Assembly (NCBI GenBank): GCA_045598285.1
Contig: JAZLLU010000006.1
Span: 1 to 41,653, forward strand
Source of the DNA: RGIG5612 sp045598285
Lineage (GTDB): Bacteria > Bacillota > Clostridia > Lachnospirales > Lachnospiraceae
Reading direction: 5' to 3'
Length of the DNA stretch: 41,653 nucleotides
Positions 14,027 through 23,173 of the stretch are shown piece by piece; the first letter of the stretch is position 1; each line of letters begins with the position of its first letter. The position numbers and the translations under genes are program-made. Below the pieces are notes generated by a model. The model made no database searches. It had not been told where the DNA came from and saw only the letters and a program-made list of their open reading frames with translations.

Positions 14027-16675
14027 ATGTTCTTAAATATTGTTTACAACTTATTCATAACGCCACTAGAATTAGTTTTTGAAGTTATTTTTTCATTTGC
14101 TAATCGAGTTGCAGCGAATCCGGCAATAGCAATTATTGTCTTAAGCCTTGCTATGAACTTTTTGGTTTTACCTCTTTATAAAAGAGCAGACGCAATGCAA
14201 GAAAAAGAGCGCGATAAAGTTAACAGCATGGCGAACTGGGTTAATCATATAAAGAAAACTTTTAAGGGCGATGAAAGATATATGATGCTTACGACTTATT
14301 ATCGCCAACAAAATTATAAGCCGATATATGCGCTTAGAAGTTCCTTTAGCTTGATTTTGCAAATTCCTTTTTTTATTGCGGCATACCATTTTCTATCTAA
14401 TCTTTCAACATTAAATGGTGCATCGTTCTTATTCTTAAAAGATTTGGGCTCGCCAGATCAACTGTTAACAATTGGCTCGATTAGTATAAATGTTATGCCA
14501 ATAATTATGACGCTTATTAACTTCGCGTCAGCTTATATATATCTAAAGGGATTTCCTCTTAAAGATAAAATTCAAACCTATGGTATAGGAATAATCTTTT
14601 TAATTATTCTTTATAATAGCCCTTCGGGATTAGTATTTTACTGGACGTTAAATCAAATCTTCTCGATGCTTAAGAATGTCTTCATGAAGATAGTTAAGAG
14701 TAGAAAGGTTCTTGATATTGTATTTTCTGCAGTTGGGATTATATTGCTAGTTGTACTACTTATTTCTGGTAAATTCAATTCGCCTAAAAGAATAATAGCA
14801 TTGGTAGTATTAGTTTTTGTTTGTCAAATACCTTTAATTGTTTCTCTTATAAAGAAGATAAAAAAAGAAAGTACAAAAGAACCAGAACAGACGAAGTATA
14901 TTTTGTTTTTGTTAGGCACAATATTCTTAACACTTTTAATTGGCGTGCTGATTCCACTTTCAGTAATTAGTTCATCACCGCTAGAGTTTGTAACGAATTC
15001 TTTCACACCATCATCAATAGTTATAAAGAATGTTTCAATAGCAGCTGGATACTTCCTTGTATGGTTTAATGTATTTTATTATCTGGCAAATCCAAAAGGA
15101 AAAACTATATTTACATATATTATATGGGCTTTGTCAGGAGTTGCTGTTTTAGACTATATGTTCTTTGGAAAAAATCTAGGAACAATTTCAACATATTTAA
15201 TTTATGATAATAATGTAACTTTCTCGATGAAAGAAAAGCTACTTAATACACTTTGCATATTGGTGGTAGTTGTTGGATTCTGCCTATTAATGAAATTTGC
15301 GAAAAAGTTTGTTCCTTACCTTTATCTCGTGTTGATAGTAGGAATTATGACGATATCTATTGTTAATATCTCAACCATATCATCAACATTAAAGACAGCT
15401 AAGGGGGCAGAAGAAACAGACGATACTTATGACCCAATAATTCATTTAAGCAAAACAGGACAAAACGTTGTAGTTTTGATGCTTGATAGAGCTATTGGTG
15501 CTTACGTTCCTTATATCATGCAAGAAAAACCTGAACTTATAGAAAAGTTTGATGGATTTACATATTATCCAAACACGATGTCGTTTGGCTTACATACAAA
15601 TATTGCTGCACCAGCATTATTTGGCGGATATAATTTTACACCTCAAAAGATTGAAGAAAGAAGCAACGAAACATTAGTTAGCAAACATAATGCCGCATTA
15701 TTAACAATGCCAACAATATTTGCTGATAACGATTTTAATGCTATGGCTATCGATTTACCTTATGCAAATTATCAAGGTGAAATCGATACATCAATTTTTG
15801 ACGGAATGGAAAACATCACAGCACATAGAACAACAGGTAAATATTTAACACAAGATATAATAGAAAAATATTCTCCGAATGTTGCAAAACTACAAGAAAG
15901 AAATTTCTTTATGTATAGTATTTTTAAGTCGGCACCAGTTCTGTTGCAAAAGTTAATATACAATGATGGACAATATCGTTCTGCAGGAGGAAGATTCCTT
16001 GTAAACGAAACATACTTAAATAATTATGTAGTCTTAGATTCGCTTACGAAGTTGACCGATTTTTCGAGCGAGAAAAATTCGTTCCTATTAATGAATAATG
16101 AAACGACACATGAACCGGTACTCCTTAAGACTCCGGAATATATTTTGACTCCTGATCCAATCGAAAATGTTGAAACTAGAAAATACGTAATTGATGGAAA
16201 AGAAATGAAGATGGACAATGAAATGCAAATCAGTCATTTCCAAAGTAATGTGGCCGCATTCCTTATGTTAGGAAGATGGTTTGATTACTTAAGAGAAAAC
16301 GGGGTATATGATAATACGCGAATTATTATAGTGTCTGACCACGGAAGACAATTACATCAATTCGATTATATGGACTTTGAGCTTCTTGATGTTCAAGGAT
16401 ACAATCCTTTATTGCTTGTTAAGGATTTTAATAGCACTGGATTTGCAACGGATAATACTTTTATGACAAATGCAGACACTATTTCTATAGCTACGGAAAA
16501 TATTATTGAGAATGATAATTGGACCTTGAAAGAAAAAAATCAAACACTAACGACATCGCAAAATGTTTGGATTACTAATAATGATGGGTACACATTGAAC
16601 ATCGGAGATGGAAAATGGCTTACGGTACATGACAATATTTTTGATATTAATAATTGGTCGGTAGCAAATCCGTAA
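14027..16675 (+). CDS. YidC/Oxa1-like insertase fused to a sulfatase/phosphotransferase domain
   Basis: An 882-residue membrane protein. Residues 1-~230 are a YidC/Oxa1 unit (ITPLELVFEVIFSFANRVA, ALRSSFSLILQIPFFIAAYH, IILYNSPSGLVFYWTLNQIF). Residues ~230-450 add further membrane helices. Residues ~475-860 form an alkaline-phosphatase-superfamily domain with D487 (VVVLMLDRA), a candidate nucleophile threonine T524 (FGLHTNIAAPALFGG; T517 is an alternative) and metal-binding D771-H772-G773. LtaS and phosphoethanolamine transferases use this fold to move phospho-alcohols onto polymers outside the membrane. By context it may polymerise or decorate the surface glycan. No frameshift separates the two parts. 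AGGA is very close to ATG 14027. Confidence 0.85.
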   Translation: MFLNIVYNLFITPLELVFEVIFSFANRVAANPAIAIIVLSLAMNFLVLPLYKRADAMQEKERDKVNSMANWVNHIKKTFKGDERYMMLTTYYRQQNYKPIYALRSSFSLILQIPFFIAAYHFLSNLSTLNGASFLFLKDLGSPDQLLTIGSISINVMPIIMTLINFASAYIYLKGFPLKDKIQTYGIGIIFLIILYNSPSGLVFYWTLNQIFSMLKNVFMKIVKSRKVLDIVFSAVGIILLVVLLISGKFNSPKRIIALVVLVFVCQIPLIVSLIKKIKKESTKEPEQTKYILFLLGTIFLTLLIGVLIPLSVISSSPLEFVTNSFTPSSIVIKNVSIAAGYFLVWFNVFYYLANPKGKTIFTYIIWALSGVAVLDYMFFGKNLGTISTYLIYDNNVTFSMKEKLLNTLCILVVVVGFCLLMKFAKKFVPYLYLVLIVGIMTISIVNISTISSTLKTAKGAEETDDTYDPIIHLSKTGQNVVVLMLDRAIGAYVPYIMQEKPELIEKFDGFTYYPNTMSFGLHTNIAAPALFGGYNFTPQKIEERSNETLVSKHNAALLTMPTIFADNDFNAMAIDLPYANYQGEIDTSIFDGMENITAHRTTGKYLTQDIIEKYSPNVAKLQERNFFMYSIFKSAPVLLQKLIYNDGQYRSAGGRFLVNETYLNNYVVLDSLTKLTDFSSEKNSFLLMNNETTHEPVLLKTPEYILTPDPIENVETRKYVIDGKEMKMDNEMQISHFQSNVAAFLMLGRWFDYLRENGVYDNTRIIIVSDHGRQLHQFDYMDFELLDVQGYNPLLLVKDFNSTGFATDNTFMTNADTISIATENIIENDNWTLKEKNQTLTTSQNVWITNNDGYTLNIGDGKWLTVHDNIFDINNWSVANP

Positions 16676-16681
16676 TAAGGG

Positions 16682-16710
16682 TTGAAATTGGTTTAATTGT
16701 TTTATATAAT
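16682..16710 (+). promoter_or_regulatory. Promoter upstream of licC-like gene
   Basis: TTGAAA (16682-16687) and TATAAT (16705-16710) are spaced by 17 bases. Initiation near 16717 would place the terminator-like hairpin at 16725-16757 at the very start of the transcript. Confidence 0.55.
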
Positions 16711-16724
16711 GTGTTCAACAAGCA

Positions 16725-16757
16725 ACAAAAGTCTGCGTAAATTGAACGCAGATTTTG
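16725..16757 (+). terminator. Terminator or leader attenuator before licC-like gene
   Basis: The arms CAAAAGTCTGCGT and ACGCAGATTTTG pair over 12 bases with one bulged G, followed by a T-rich run (TGTTTGATTTTTTG). It ends the YidC-sulfatase transcript. Because a good promoter sits just upstream, it could also attenuate the next operon. Confidence 0.65.
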
Positions 16758-16802
16758 TGTTTGATTTTTTGTTTGTATTTTATAGGAAAGGCGTTCAAAT
16801 AG

Positions 16803-17702
16803 ATGAAAAAAGAACTTACAAAAAAACAGTTTGATGTTTTAGTTGCTCTTGAAGCGAAAAGCGAAGCATTAAGCCAAAGACAACTTGAAAATGTTACAGG
16901 AATTTCTCTGGGTACAATTAATAAGGTTGTAAAAGAGTTAAATGAAGAAGGATTAGTTGAAGACAATAAAATCACTGACAGAGGAGTAAATGCGCTAGAA
17001 CCTTATAGGGCAAAACGAGCAGTCTTTATTGCAGCAGGATTTGGAAGCAGGATGGTTCCTATAACGCTTAATACGCCTAAACCATTAGTTAAGGTTCATG
17101 GACAAAGAATTATTGATGGTCTTTTAGATGCGGTTTTAAAGGTAGGCATTGAAGAAATCTATATCGTTAGAGGATATCTGTCAGAGCAATTTGACCAACT
17201 GCTTTATAAATATCCGATGATTAAATTTATTGAGAATCCTTTATATAACGAAGCTAACAATATTTCGTCAGCGCTTGTTGCAAGATATTTATTAGAGAAT
17301 GCTTATGTGTTTGAGGCAGATCTTTTAATTAATAATCCTGATATTATTACGAAGTATCATTATACTTCTGATTTTTTAGGTATACCTATGGAACGTTCAG
17401 ATGATTGGTGTTTTGAAACTGATAAAGACGGACGAATTACTGAACAAAAAGTGGGTGGACTTAATTGCCATCAGATGGTCGGAATTTCTTACTGGAACGA
17501 AGAAGACGGTAAAAAATTATCAGGACATATAAAAGAGGCTTATGAACTTCCTGGCGGAAAAGAATTTTATTGGGAACAAACGCCACTTAAAGTATTTAAA
17601 GACGAATATAAAGTTTCAATAAGAGAATGTAAAGCAGAAGATATTATTGAAATTGATACTTTTAACGAATTGAAAGCAATTGATAAGATATATGATGTTT
17701 AA
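16803..17702 (+). CDS. Winged-helix - LicC-like phosphocholine cytidylyltransferase fusion
   Basis: A 299-residue protein. Residues 1-65 form a MarR-like winged helix (LSQRQLENVTGISLGTINKV). Residues ~70-299 are a nucleotidyltransferase with AAGFGSRMVPITLNTPKPLV (77-96) and the LicC-typical YNEANNISSALVARYLL then FEADLLI. LicC makes CDP-choline from CTP and phosphocholine for teichoic-acid decoration; CDP-ethanolamine is an alternative product. Kinase (LicA) and transferase (LicD) are not in the window. The fused DNA-binding domain suggests that enzyme abundance or substrate feeds back on transcription (inference). AGGAAAGG precedes ATG 16803, although spacing is long. Confidence 0.85.
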   Translation: MKKELTKKQFDVLVALEAKSEALSQRQLENVTGISLGTINKVVKELNEEGLVEDNKITDRGVNALEPYRAKRAVFIAAGFGSRMVPITLNTPKPLVKVHGQRIIDGLLDAVLKVGIEEIYIVRGYLSEQFDQLLYKYPMIKFIENPLYNEANNISSALVARYLLENAYVFEADLLINNPDIITKYHYTSDFLGIPMERSDDWCFETDKDGRITEQKVGGLNCHQMVGISYWNEEDGKKLSGHIKEAYELPGGKEFYWEQTPLKVFKDEYKVSIRECKAEDIIEIDTFNELKAIDKIYDV

Positions 17703-17724
17703 TGTTTAGAATGAGAGGTAAATT

Positions 17725-19191
17725 ATGGGAAATAATAATCAAACTCCAAAACTAAAAAAACAACTTAACCCGATGTCTGTTTGGGCAATCGCTTTTGGAT
17801 GCATTATAGGTTGGGGCTCATTCATTAATCCAGGCAAAAAGTTTTTGCCTAATTCGGGCGTAGCAGGAACTGCAATTGCGTTAACATTAGGTGCAATTGT
17901 TATGATGATTATTGCATTTAGTTATTCGTATATGGTTCCAAAATATCCAATGGCAGGCGGGGAATTTACTTTTACAAAAGCATGCTTTGGAAATACGCCG
18001 GCTTATCTTTGCGGTTGGTTTTTAACAGCAGCATATCTAACAAATGTTCCGATGAACTCAACCGCTATCGGCCTTATTGTTGATGGCCTTGATGGTAATG
18101 TAGATATATTAAAGTTTGGTTTTCATTACCAAATAGCAGGTTTTGATGTTTGGCTTGGCGAAATAATTCTTGCTATGGGAATATTAATTTTGTTCGGAAT
18201 TCTTAATATTCTCGGTGTAAAAAAAGCTGGATTTGTTCAAACCATTTTAGCTGTTTTACTTGCAGCCTGTGCGTTTACACTTTGCTTTGCTGGAATTTTT
18301 TCTGCAAAAGCTAATGGAATCAACATGCAACCTGTTTGGGGATTCGATAAAGCAGCAGCTATAGCAGCTGAGGCAACTACGCAGAATATTGGAAGTTTTG
18401 CACACGTAGGAACACAGGGAATACTTTCAGCAATTTTAGCTACATTTGCTATTGCACCATGGGCTTTTGTAGGATTTGATACAATTCCACAAGCAGCTGA
18501 AGAATTTAAGTTTAGCCATAAAAAAGTAATGGTTATTATGATTGTTGCTATCTTGTTTGGAGCTTTTGTTTATATTTCTAATAATACCGTTGCTGCTGCA
18601 GCATTAGAAAATTGGCCAGATAGGGTTATGGCAGGAGATTGGGTATTATTAATTGCAGCAGAAGAACTTCTAGGAACTTTTGGTAAAGTTTTGATTGGAG
18701 TAGGCGTATCTTGCGCAGTGCTTTCTGGTATTATGGGATTTTATCTTGCTTCTAGTCGTCTTATGTTTTCAATGGCAAGAGATGGATTTTTACCACAAAT
18801 ATTTTCCAAGATTGATGAAAAGCATGGAACACCTAAGAACGCAATGATCTTTTGCATCATTATTTCGCTCGCAGGACCGATTCTTGGAAGAGAAGCTTTG
18901 GGATGGTTTGTCGACATGAGTTCAATAGGAGCTTCAATCGGATTTATGTTTACTTGTATGGCAGCATTCAAGACAATGAATAATGATAAAGACGGAGCAG
19001 TACACTTAAAGGTTGCTTCAATCTTAGGTGCTGCTTTTTCAATGATATTTATTATTCTTCAACTTGTTCCAATTCCTGGCCTTGATGGAGTGCATTTTGG
19101 CACAGAAAGTTATATAATGCTAGTAGTATGGATAGTGCTTGGCGCTGTGTTCTACTTTATGCAAAGGAAGAAATTTATATCTGGTATATGA
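17725..19191 (+). CDS. APC-superfamily permease
   Basis: A 488-residue transporter with about 12 membrane helices. It has the APC opening FGCIIGWGSFINPGKKFLPN (unwound first helix G-x-G-x-G-like) and PMAGGEFTFTKACFG. The family moves amino acids, polyamines or amines with H+ or Na+. Sitting between a LicC-like enzyme and a glycerophosphotransferase, choline or ethanolamine uptake is a reasonable guess. APC members that carry ethanolamine are known, but the sequence alone cannot fix the substrate. GAGAGG precedes ATG 17725. Confidence 0.8.
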   Translation: MGNNNQTPKLKKQLNPMSVWAIAFGCIIGWGSFINPGKKFLPNSGVAGTAIALTLGAIVMMIIAFSYSYMVPKYPMAGGEFTFTKACFGNTPAYLCGWFLTAAYLTNVPMNSTAIGLIVDGLDGNVDILKFGFHYQIAGFDVWLGEIILAMGILILFGILNILGVKKAGFVQTILAVLLAACAFTLCFAGIFSAKANGINMQPVWGFDKAAAIAAEATTQNIGSFAHVGTQGILSAILATFAIAPWAFVGFDTIPQAAEEFKFSHKKVMVIMIVAILFGAFVYISNNTVAAAALENWPDRVMAGDWVLLIAAEELLGTFGKVLIGVGVSCAVLSGIMGFYLASSRLMFSMARDGFLPQIFSKIDEKHGTPKNAMIFCIIISLAGPILGREALGWFVDMSSIGASIGFMFTCMAAFKTMNNDKDGAVHLKVASILGAAFSMIFIILQLVPIPGLDGVHFGTESYIMLVVWIVLGAVFYFMQRKKFISGI

Positions 19192-19224
19192 TAAGAATAT
19201 AGACAAAAACTAAGGAGTATCTTG

Positions 19225-20472
19225 GTGAACCACATTTTAGCTTACATTGATCCGGGCACAGGAAGCATGTTGTTTACAATTATTATTGGTATTGTAACAA
19301 CAGGCGTTTTTGTCGTTCGCGGATTGCTTATAAAGTTCAAGTTTACTCTCCAAGGTGGCAAAGCAAAAGATTTTAATAAGAATAAATTGCCACTTGTTAT
19401 TTTTAGTGACGATAAAAGATATTGGAATATCTTTAAGCCTATATGTGATGAACTTGAAAGTAGAGAACAAGTTTGTACATATATGACGGCTTCTCCCGAC
19501 GATCCTGCACTTAGCGAGAAATATAAGCATATTAAATGTGAATTTATAGGTGAGGGCAACAAAGCTTTTGCCAGATTAAATATGATGTCTGCAAAGGTTT
19601 GTCTTTCTACTACGCCAGGATTAGATGTTCTTCAGTGGAAACGATCTAAAGATGTCGACAAATATGTTCATATTTTCCATGCTGTTGATGACAGTACGAT
19701 ATATAGAATGTTCGGCCTTGATTACTATGATGTTGTTTTACTTAATGATGAACTTCAAGGTGAAAAAATTAGGAAAATAGAAGGACTGAGAAATATTAAT
19801 AAAAAAGAAATGTTTATTGTTGGCACAGTTCTTTTAGATTCTTTAAAAGAAAAATACGATAAGTTAATCACTAGTAGTTCGCAAATACAAAAAGAAACAA
19901 AAACTATTCTTTGTGCGCCTTCGTGGGGAGCAAGCAGCATCTTAAATAGATATGGCGAATCCTTTATACAAAGCCTTATAGATACGGGTTATAAAATTAT
20001 TATTAGACCACACCCTCAATCGAAAACTGCTGAAGCAGAGATGTTAGAAAATCTTCAAAACAAATTTCCTAATGGTGAAAAGTTTGAATGGAACTTTGAT
20101 ACGGATAACTTTAACGTGCTAAATGAAGCAGATATTTTAATATCTGATTTTTCGGGCGTTATTTTTGATTATACTTTAATATTTGATAAGCCTATTATTT
20201 ATGCAGACACTTCTTTTGATAAGAACCCTTATGATGCCGCATGGCTAGAAGAAACGCCTTGGTCATTAGAAGTATTACCTAGTCTAGGCGCAAAACTCGA
20301 AGAAAAAGATTTTCCAAGAATGAAAGAGATAATTGATTCTACAATCAATTCTGATGTTTATAAAAAAGGCCGTGATGCTGCTAGAAAGGTAGCATGGGCC
20401 TATGAAGGCGAAGCTGCGAAGAGAACAGTAGATTATCTTATTGACTTAGTTAACGAAAAGGAAGCCAAATGA
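19225..20472 (+). CDS. CDP-glycerol glycerophosphotransferase-like protein (TagB/TagF class)
   Basis: A 415-residue peripheral membrane enzyme. An N-terminal hydrophobic helix (MLFTIIIGIVTTGVFVVRGL) precedes a GT-B-like domain with APSWGASSILNRYGE, IIIRPHPQS and the family signature ISDFSGVIFDYTLIFDKPII. TagB adds the first glycerol-phosphate; TagF or TarL polymerises it. GTG 19225 is preferred over TTG 19222, with AGGAG seven bases upstream. The stop overlaps gpsA by four bases, so donor precursor and transferase are coupled. It points to a glycerol-phosphate-containing surface polymer. Confidence 0.85.
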   Translation: MNHILAYIDPGTGSMLFTIIIGIVTTGVFVVRGLLIKFKFTLQGGKAKDFNKNKLPLVIFSDDKRYWNIFKPICDELESREQVCTYMTASPDDPALSEKYKHIKCEFIGEGNKAFARLNMMSAKVCLSTTPGLDVLQWKRSKDVDKYVHIFHAVDDSTIYRMFGLDYYDVVLLNDELQGEKIRKIEGLRNINKKEMFIVGTVLLDSLKEKYDKLITSSSQIQKETKTILCAPSWGASSILNRYGESFIQSLIDTGYKIIIRPHPQSKTAEAEMLENLQNKFPNGEKFEWNFDTDNFNVLNEADILISDFSGVIFDYTLIFDKPIIYADTSFDKNPYDAAWLEETPWSLEVLPSLGAKLEEKDFPRMKEIIDSTINSDVYKKGRDAARKVAWAYEGEAAKRTVDYLIDLVNEKEAK

Positions 20473-21467
20473 AAATTTCTATTATCGGCGCTGGCACATG
20501 GGGATGTGCACTAGCCAATGTACTTGCTAACAATGGACATAAAATAGTTTTACATTCGAAATTTCCGGATGAAATTTCGGCGTTAGAAAAAACTCGAAAA
20601 AATCCGAATCTTCCAGGAATGGAATTGTCAAAAGGAATAAAGTTTACCAGTGATGTAAACGACGCGCACGATTCAGAAATAATCATTATTGCGGTCCCTT
20701 CGCTTTTTGTAAGAGAGACGGCTGAGTCAATAAAGGATGTTGCCAGCGAAAAGACGATTATCGCCACGGTTAGTAAAGGAATTGAAGAAAAAACTCATTT
20801 CACGATGAGCCAGATTATAAATTCGGTTTTTCCGAACAATCCAGTAGTTGCGCTTTCGGGTCCGACACATGCAGAGGAGGTTTCTATTAACCAACCAACA
20901 ACTATTGTTTCGGCATGCGAAGATCTTGAATGTGCTAACACAGTTGCTGAAATTTTTAGCGGAACATGTATAAAGGCGTTTACTAATTCGGACATACTTG
21001 GAGTTGAACTTGGTGGGGCCTTGAAAAATATTATTGCGCTTGTTTGCGGCGTTGCAAAAGGGCTTGGATATGGCGACAATATGCAAGCTGCAATTATGAC
21101 GAGGGGCATACACGAAATTGCTAGGCTCGGCAAAAAGATGGGTTGCGAAGCGCAAACTTTTTACGGACTTTCTGGAATTGGAGACTTAATTGTAACTTCA
21201 ATGAGTGAGCATTCGCGAAATAATAGAGCGGGCAAACTTATCGGAAGCGGAATGAGTATCGATGAAGCAAAAAAAGAAGTTGGGATGGTTGTTGAAGGAT
21301 TGAATGCACTTAAACCGGCATTGGATTTAGCCTCCGCTTATAATGTCCCGATGGCGATTATAGAAGGATTGGATAGAATCCTTTACAATAATGAAGAACC
21401 ACATGAAGTGATGAAAGAATTGATGTCACAGCCAGCAAAAACAGAGGCGGATCAAGATAATTTCTAG
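20469..21467 (+). CDS. gpsA: Glycerol-3-phosphate dehydrogenase [NAD(P)+]
   Basis: A 332-residue soluble dehydrogenase that reduces dihydroxyacetone phosphate to sn-glycerol 3-phosphate for phospholipids and teichoic acid. It has the Rossmann motif IIGAGTWGCALA, the substrate-site GGALKNIIALVCGVAKGLG with catalytic lysine, and SGIGDLIVTSMSEHSRNN. Length is normal. ATG overlaps the upstream stop (ATGA) after AAGGAAG. Its TAG shares the CTAG tetranucleotide with the stop of the convergent parE-like gene. Confidence 0.97.
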   Translation: MKISIIGAGTWGCALANVLANNGHKIVLHSKFPDEISALEKTRKNPNLPGMELSKGIKFTSDVNDAHDSEIIIIAVPSLFVRETAESIKDVASEKTIIATVSKGIEEKTHFTMSQIINSVFPNNPVVALSGPTHAEEVSINQPTTIVSACEDLECANTVAEIFSGTCIKAFTNSDILGVELGGALKNIIALVCGVAKGLGYGDNMQAAIMTRGIHEIARLGKKMGCEAQTFYGLSGIGDLIVTSMSEHSRNNRAGKLIGSGMSIDEAKKEVGMVVEGLNALKPALDLASAYNVPMAIIEGLDRILYNNEEPHEVMKELMSQPAKTEADQDNF

Positions 21468-21787
21468 ATTAATTTTCTTAAAACCTGAGTGTAATCTTTT
21501 TTAGAATTGAAAATTGACATGATGTTTACGTGGTGTTGGGTTTCGTCGATTTGATAAAAGATGAGATAGTCTTTAAAAATGATGAAACGATAGCCAGCAC
21601 TAAGTAGTATGCGGTCTTTTGGATATGCGCCTATTTTTGGAAAGCGCACAAGACGTTTACACTCGGCTTTAATATCAAGCACGAACTGTTTTGCGATTTG
21701 TACATCCTTTGATTGGTCGGCAATCCATAGTGCGATTTCTCTCAAATCCTGTTTTGCAGTATAAGTTAAGTTTACTGAGTAATTCAT
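21464..21787 (-). CDS. ParE/RelE-family toxin
   Basis: A 107-residue small basic protein (VNLTYTAKQDLREIALWIAD, RFPKIGAYPKDRILLSAGYR, YLIFYQID) of the ParE/RelE fold. ParE members poison gyrase and RelE members cut mRNA; the YRFIIFKDYLIFYQI strand is ParE-like. It overlaps the antitoxin gene by four bases (ATGA) and is translationally coupled to it. Its stop overlaps that of gpsA on the opposite strand. Confidence 0.88.
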   Translation of the reverse strand: MNYSVNLTYTAKQDLREIALWIADQSKDVQIAKQFVLDIKAECKRLVRFPKIGAYPKDRILLSAGYRFIIFKDYLIFYQIDETQHHVNIMSIFNSKKDYTQVLRKLI

Positions 21788-22080
21788 AAGTTAATTCCGT
21801 CCAGTTCTTCTAAAATGTCGTCGAAGGCTTCGTTAACAGTTTGAACTCTTCCTAGTTTAAGATCATCTGCGGCCTGCGCAAGTCGTGCATAAACAGCAAG
21901 CTTTGCTTCCAGCTCCGATATATATTTTTGCTGCTCAATATAATTGTCGTGCGAGAGAACTACGGTATCTTCTTTGCCGTTTACGGTTATCGCTACTGGA
22001 TTTTTTCTCGACAGTGTAGATATTTGTGCGTAGTTTGTCCTTAAATCTTTTGAAGGTCTAATTGATATTGTGTTGTTCAT
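21784..22080 (-). CDS. Phd/YefM-family antitoxin
   Basis: A 98-residue antitoxin: SIRPSKDLRTNYAQISTLSR start, NPVAITVNGKEDTVVLSHDN (Phd/YefM DNA-binding fold), then a helical toxin-binding tail. ATG 22080 is used because GGAGG lies eight bases upstream; the in-frame GTG at 22089 overlaps that site. With the downstream ParE-like gene it forms a standard type II pair and presumably represses its own promoter. Confidence 0.88.
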   Translation of the reverse strand: MNNTISIRPSKDLRTNYAQISTLSRKNPVAITVNGKEDTVVLSHDNYIEQQKYISELEAKLAVYARLAQAADDLKLGRVQTVNEAFDDILEELDGINL

Positions 22081-22157
22081 AAAAATCACCTCCTATTAAT
22101 CGGTAGTCATATTGTATATCAATATGTCAACGTGGTCAACTGGCGAAACATGAACAA

Positions 22158-23126
22158 CTACTTAAATAATTTTTCGTACACACTTTTTCGTTCGTGTTCA
22201 TAGGCGGAGAGGAGTTCGGTTTTGGAGCGAAGGCCGAGTTGTCTACGAATTATTATCGCAAGATTTTCCATTGATGAGAAATTTTTAATATTGTCTGGAG
22301 TTACTCCGATATATTGCCAACCGGAATCCTTCATCGCCATAGCACGGTTTGAGTCGTTGTAATAAGTGGCGGCATTGTTGTGAACAGTTTTGCTGTTATA
22401 CTCAATGGCCAGTTTTTTTGTGCGCCATACTAAATCTCCTCTAATTTCGAGTATTCCGGTTAACGCACGTCCTTGTTTGGAGAGCTTAATAGCACCATTC
22501 ATTTCTAAACCTAAAATTCCGTATCCGCCTAATCTAATTGGAAGATTAAACATAATCGCCAATCTAGTTTCTATTGGAGAGTTTGATAAATTTAATATGT
22601 ATTTTGCAGCGCGTATAGCTTTCGCACTTCCGTGCATATTGTTTGAAGCTTTTGCATAGTGGATGATTTGCTCAGAAGTGGTGATGACGGGACGATTGTT
22701 TTGGTAAAATTTTGCACTTTGATCAATATAGTATTGCGAGCAGAGGTCGAAACCAAGCAAAATTAGATTTATTAGATCGAGACGACGTGCAGCTTGAAGA
22801 AAAGTTAATTCTGGGCTTGCAACATAAATGTTTAAATTTGGAATTTTAAAGAAACTGTTCGGAGGTAGTGGGGTCTTTTGACCTCGCGTGGTGTAATATT
22901 TTCCGGTGTGCGCACGGTTAGTTGGATTAGAGAAAAGCGAAAGAGGTAAAGAAAGAGAAAATCTTTCGGCTACGCTAAGGGCCGCGTCTGCGGTCACTTT
23001 GTATTCAGGTGGTAAGTTTGTGAGGTTTTGGTTGTTAAAGGCATAATTGTAATGTGTTGGAAAGCCGGATTTCCAAAACTCAACTGCGGATGGGTAGATT
23101 ATAGGTGTGACTATAGATTTAGACAT
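22158..23126 (-). CDS. Orphan PD-(D/E)XK (DUF559/Vsr-like) nuclease-fold protein, copy 2
   Basis: A 322-residue paralogue of 6344-7321, collinear throughout. All candidate catalytic residues are kept: SPIETRLAI, RGDLVWRTKKLAIEYNSKTVH, GWQYIGVTPDNIK. The N-terminal ASPELTFLQAARRLDL and LGFDLCSQYYIDQSA are also conserved. Divergence is spread evenly, so both copies look functional. Start ATG 23126 follows CGAAAGG. There is no partner gene: the neighbours are a Phd/ParE pair downstream and repeats upstream. Nuclease activity and a defence or mobility role are inference. Confidence 0.75.
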   Translation of the reverse strand: MSKSIVTPIIYPSAVEFWKSGFPTHYNYAFNNQNLTNLPPEYKVTADAALSVAERFSLSLPLSLFSNPTNRAHTGKYYTTRGQKTPLPPNSFFKIPNLNIYVASPELTFLQAARRLDLINLILLGFDLCSQYYIDQSAKFYQNNRPVITTSEQIIHYAKASNNMHGSAKAIRAAKYILNLSNSPIETRLAIMFNLPIRLGGYGILGLEMNGAIKLSKQGRALTGILEIRGDLVWRTKKLAIEYNSKTVHNNAATYYNDSNRAMAMKDSGWQYIGVTPDNIKNFSSMENLAIIIRRQLGLRSKTELLSAYEHERKSVYEKLFK

Positions 23127-23173
23127 AAAAGAGCCTTTCGAATGTTTTAATATATTGATAGTTTTGAATATTC

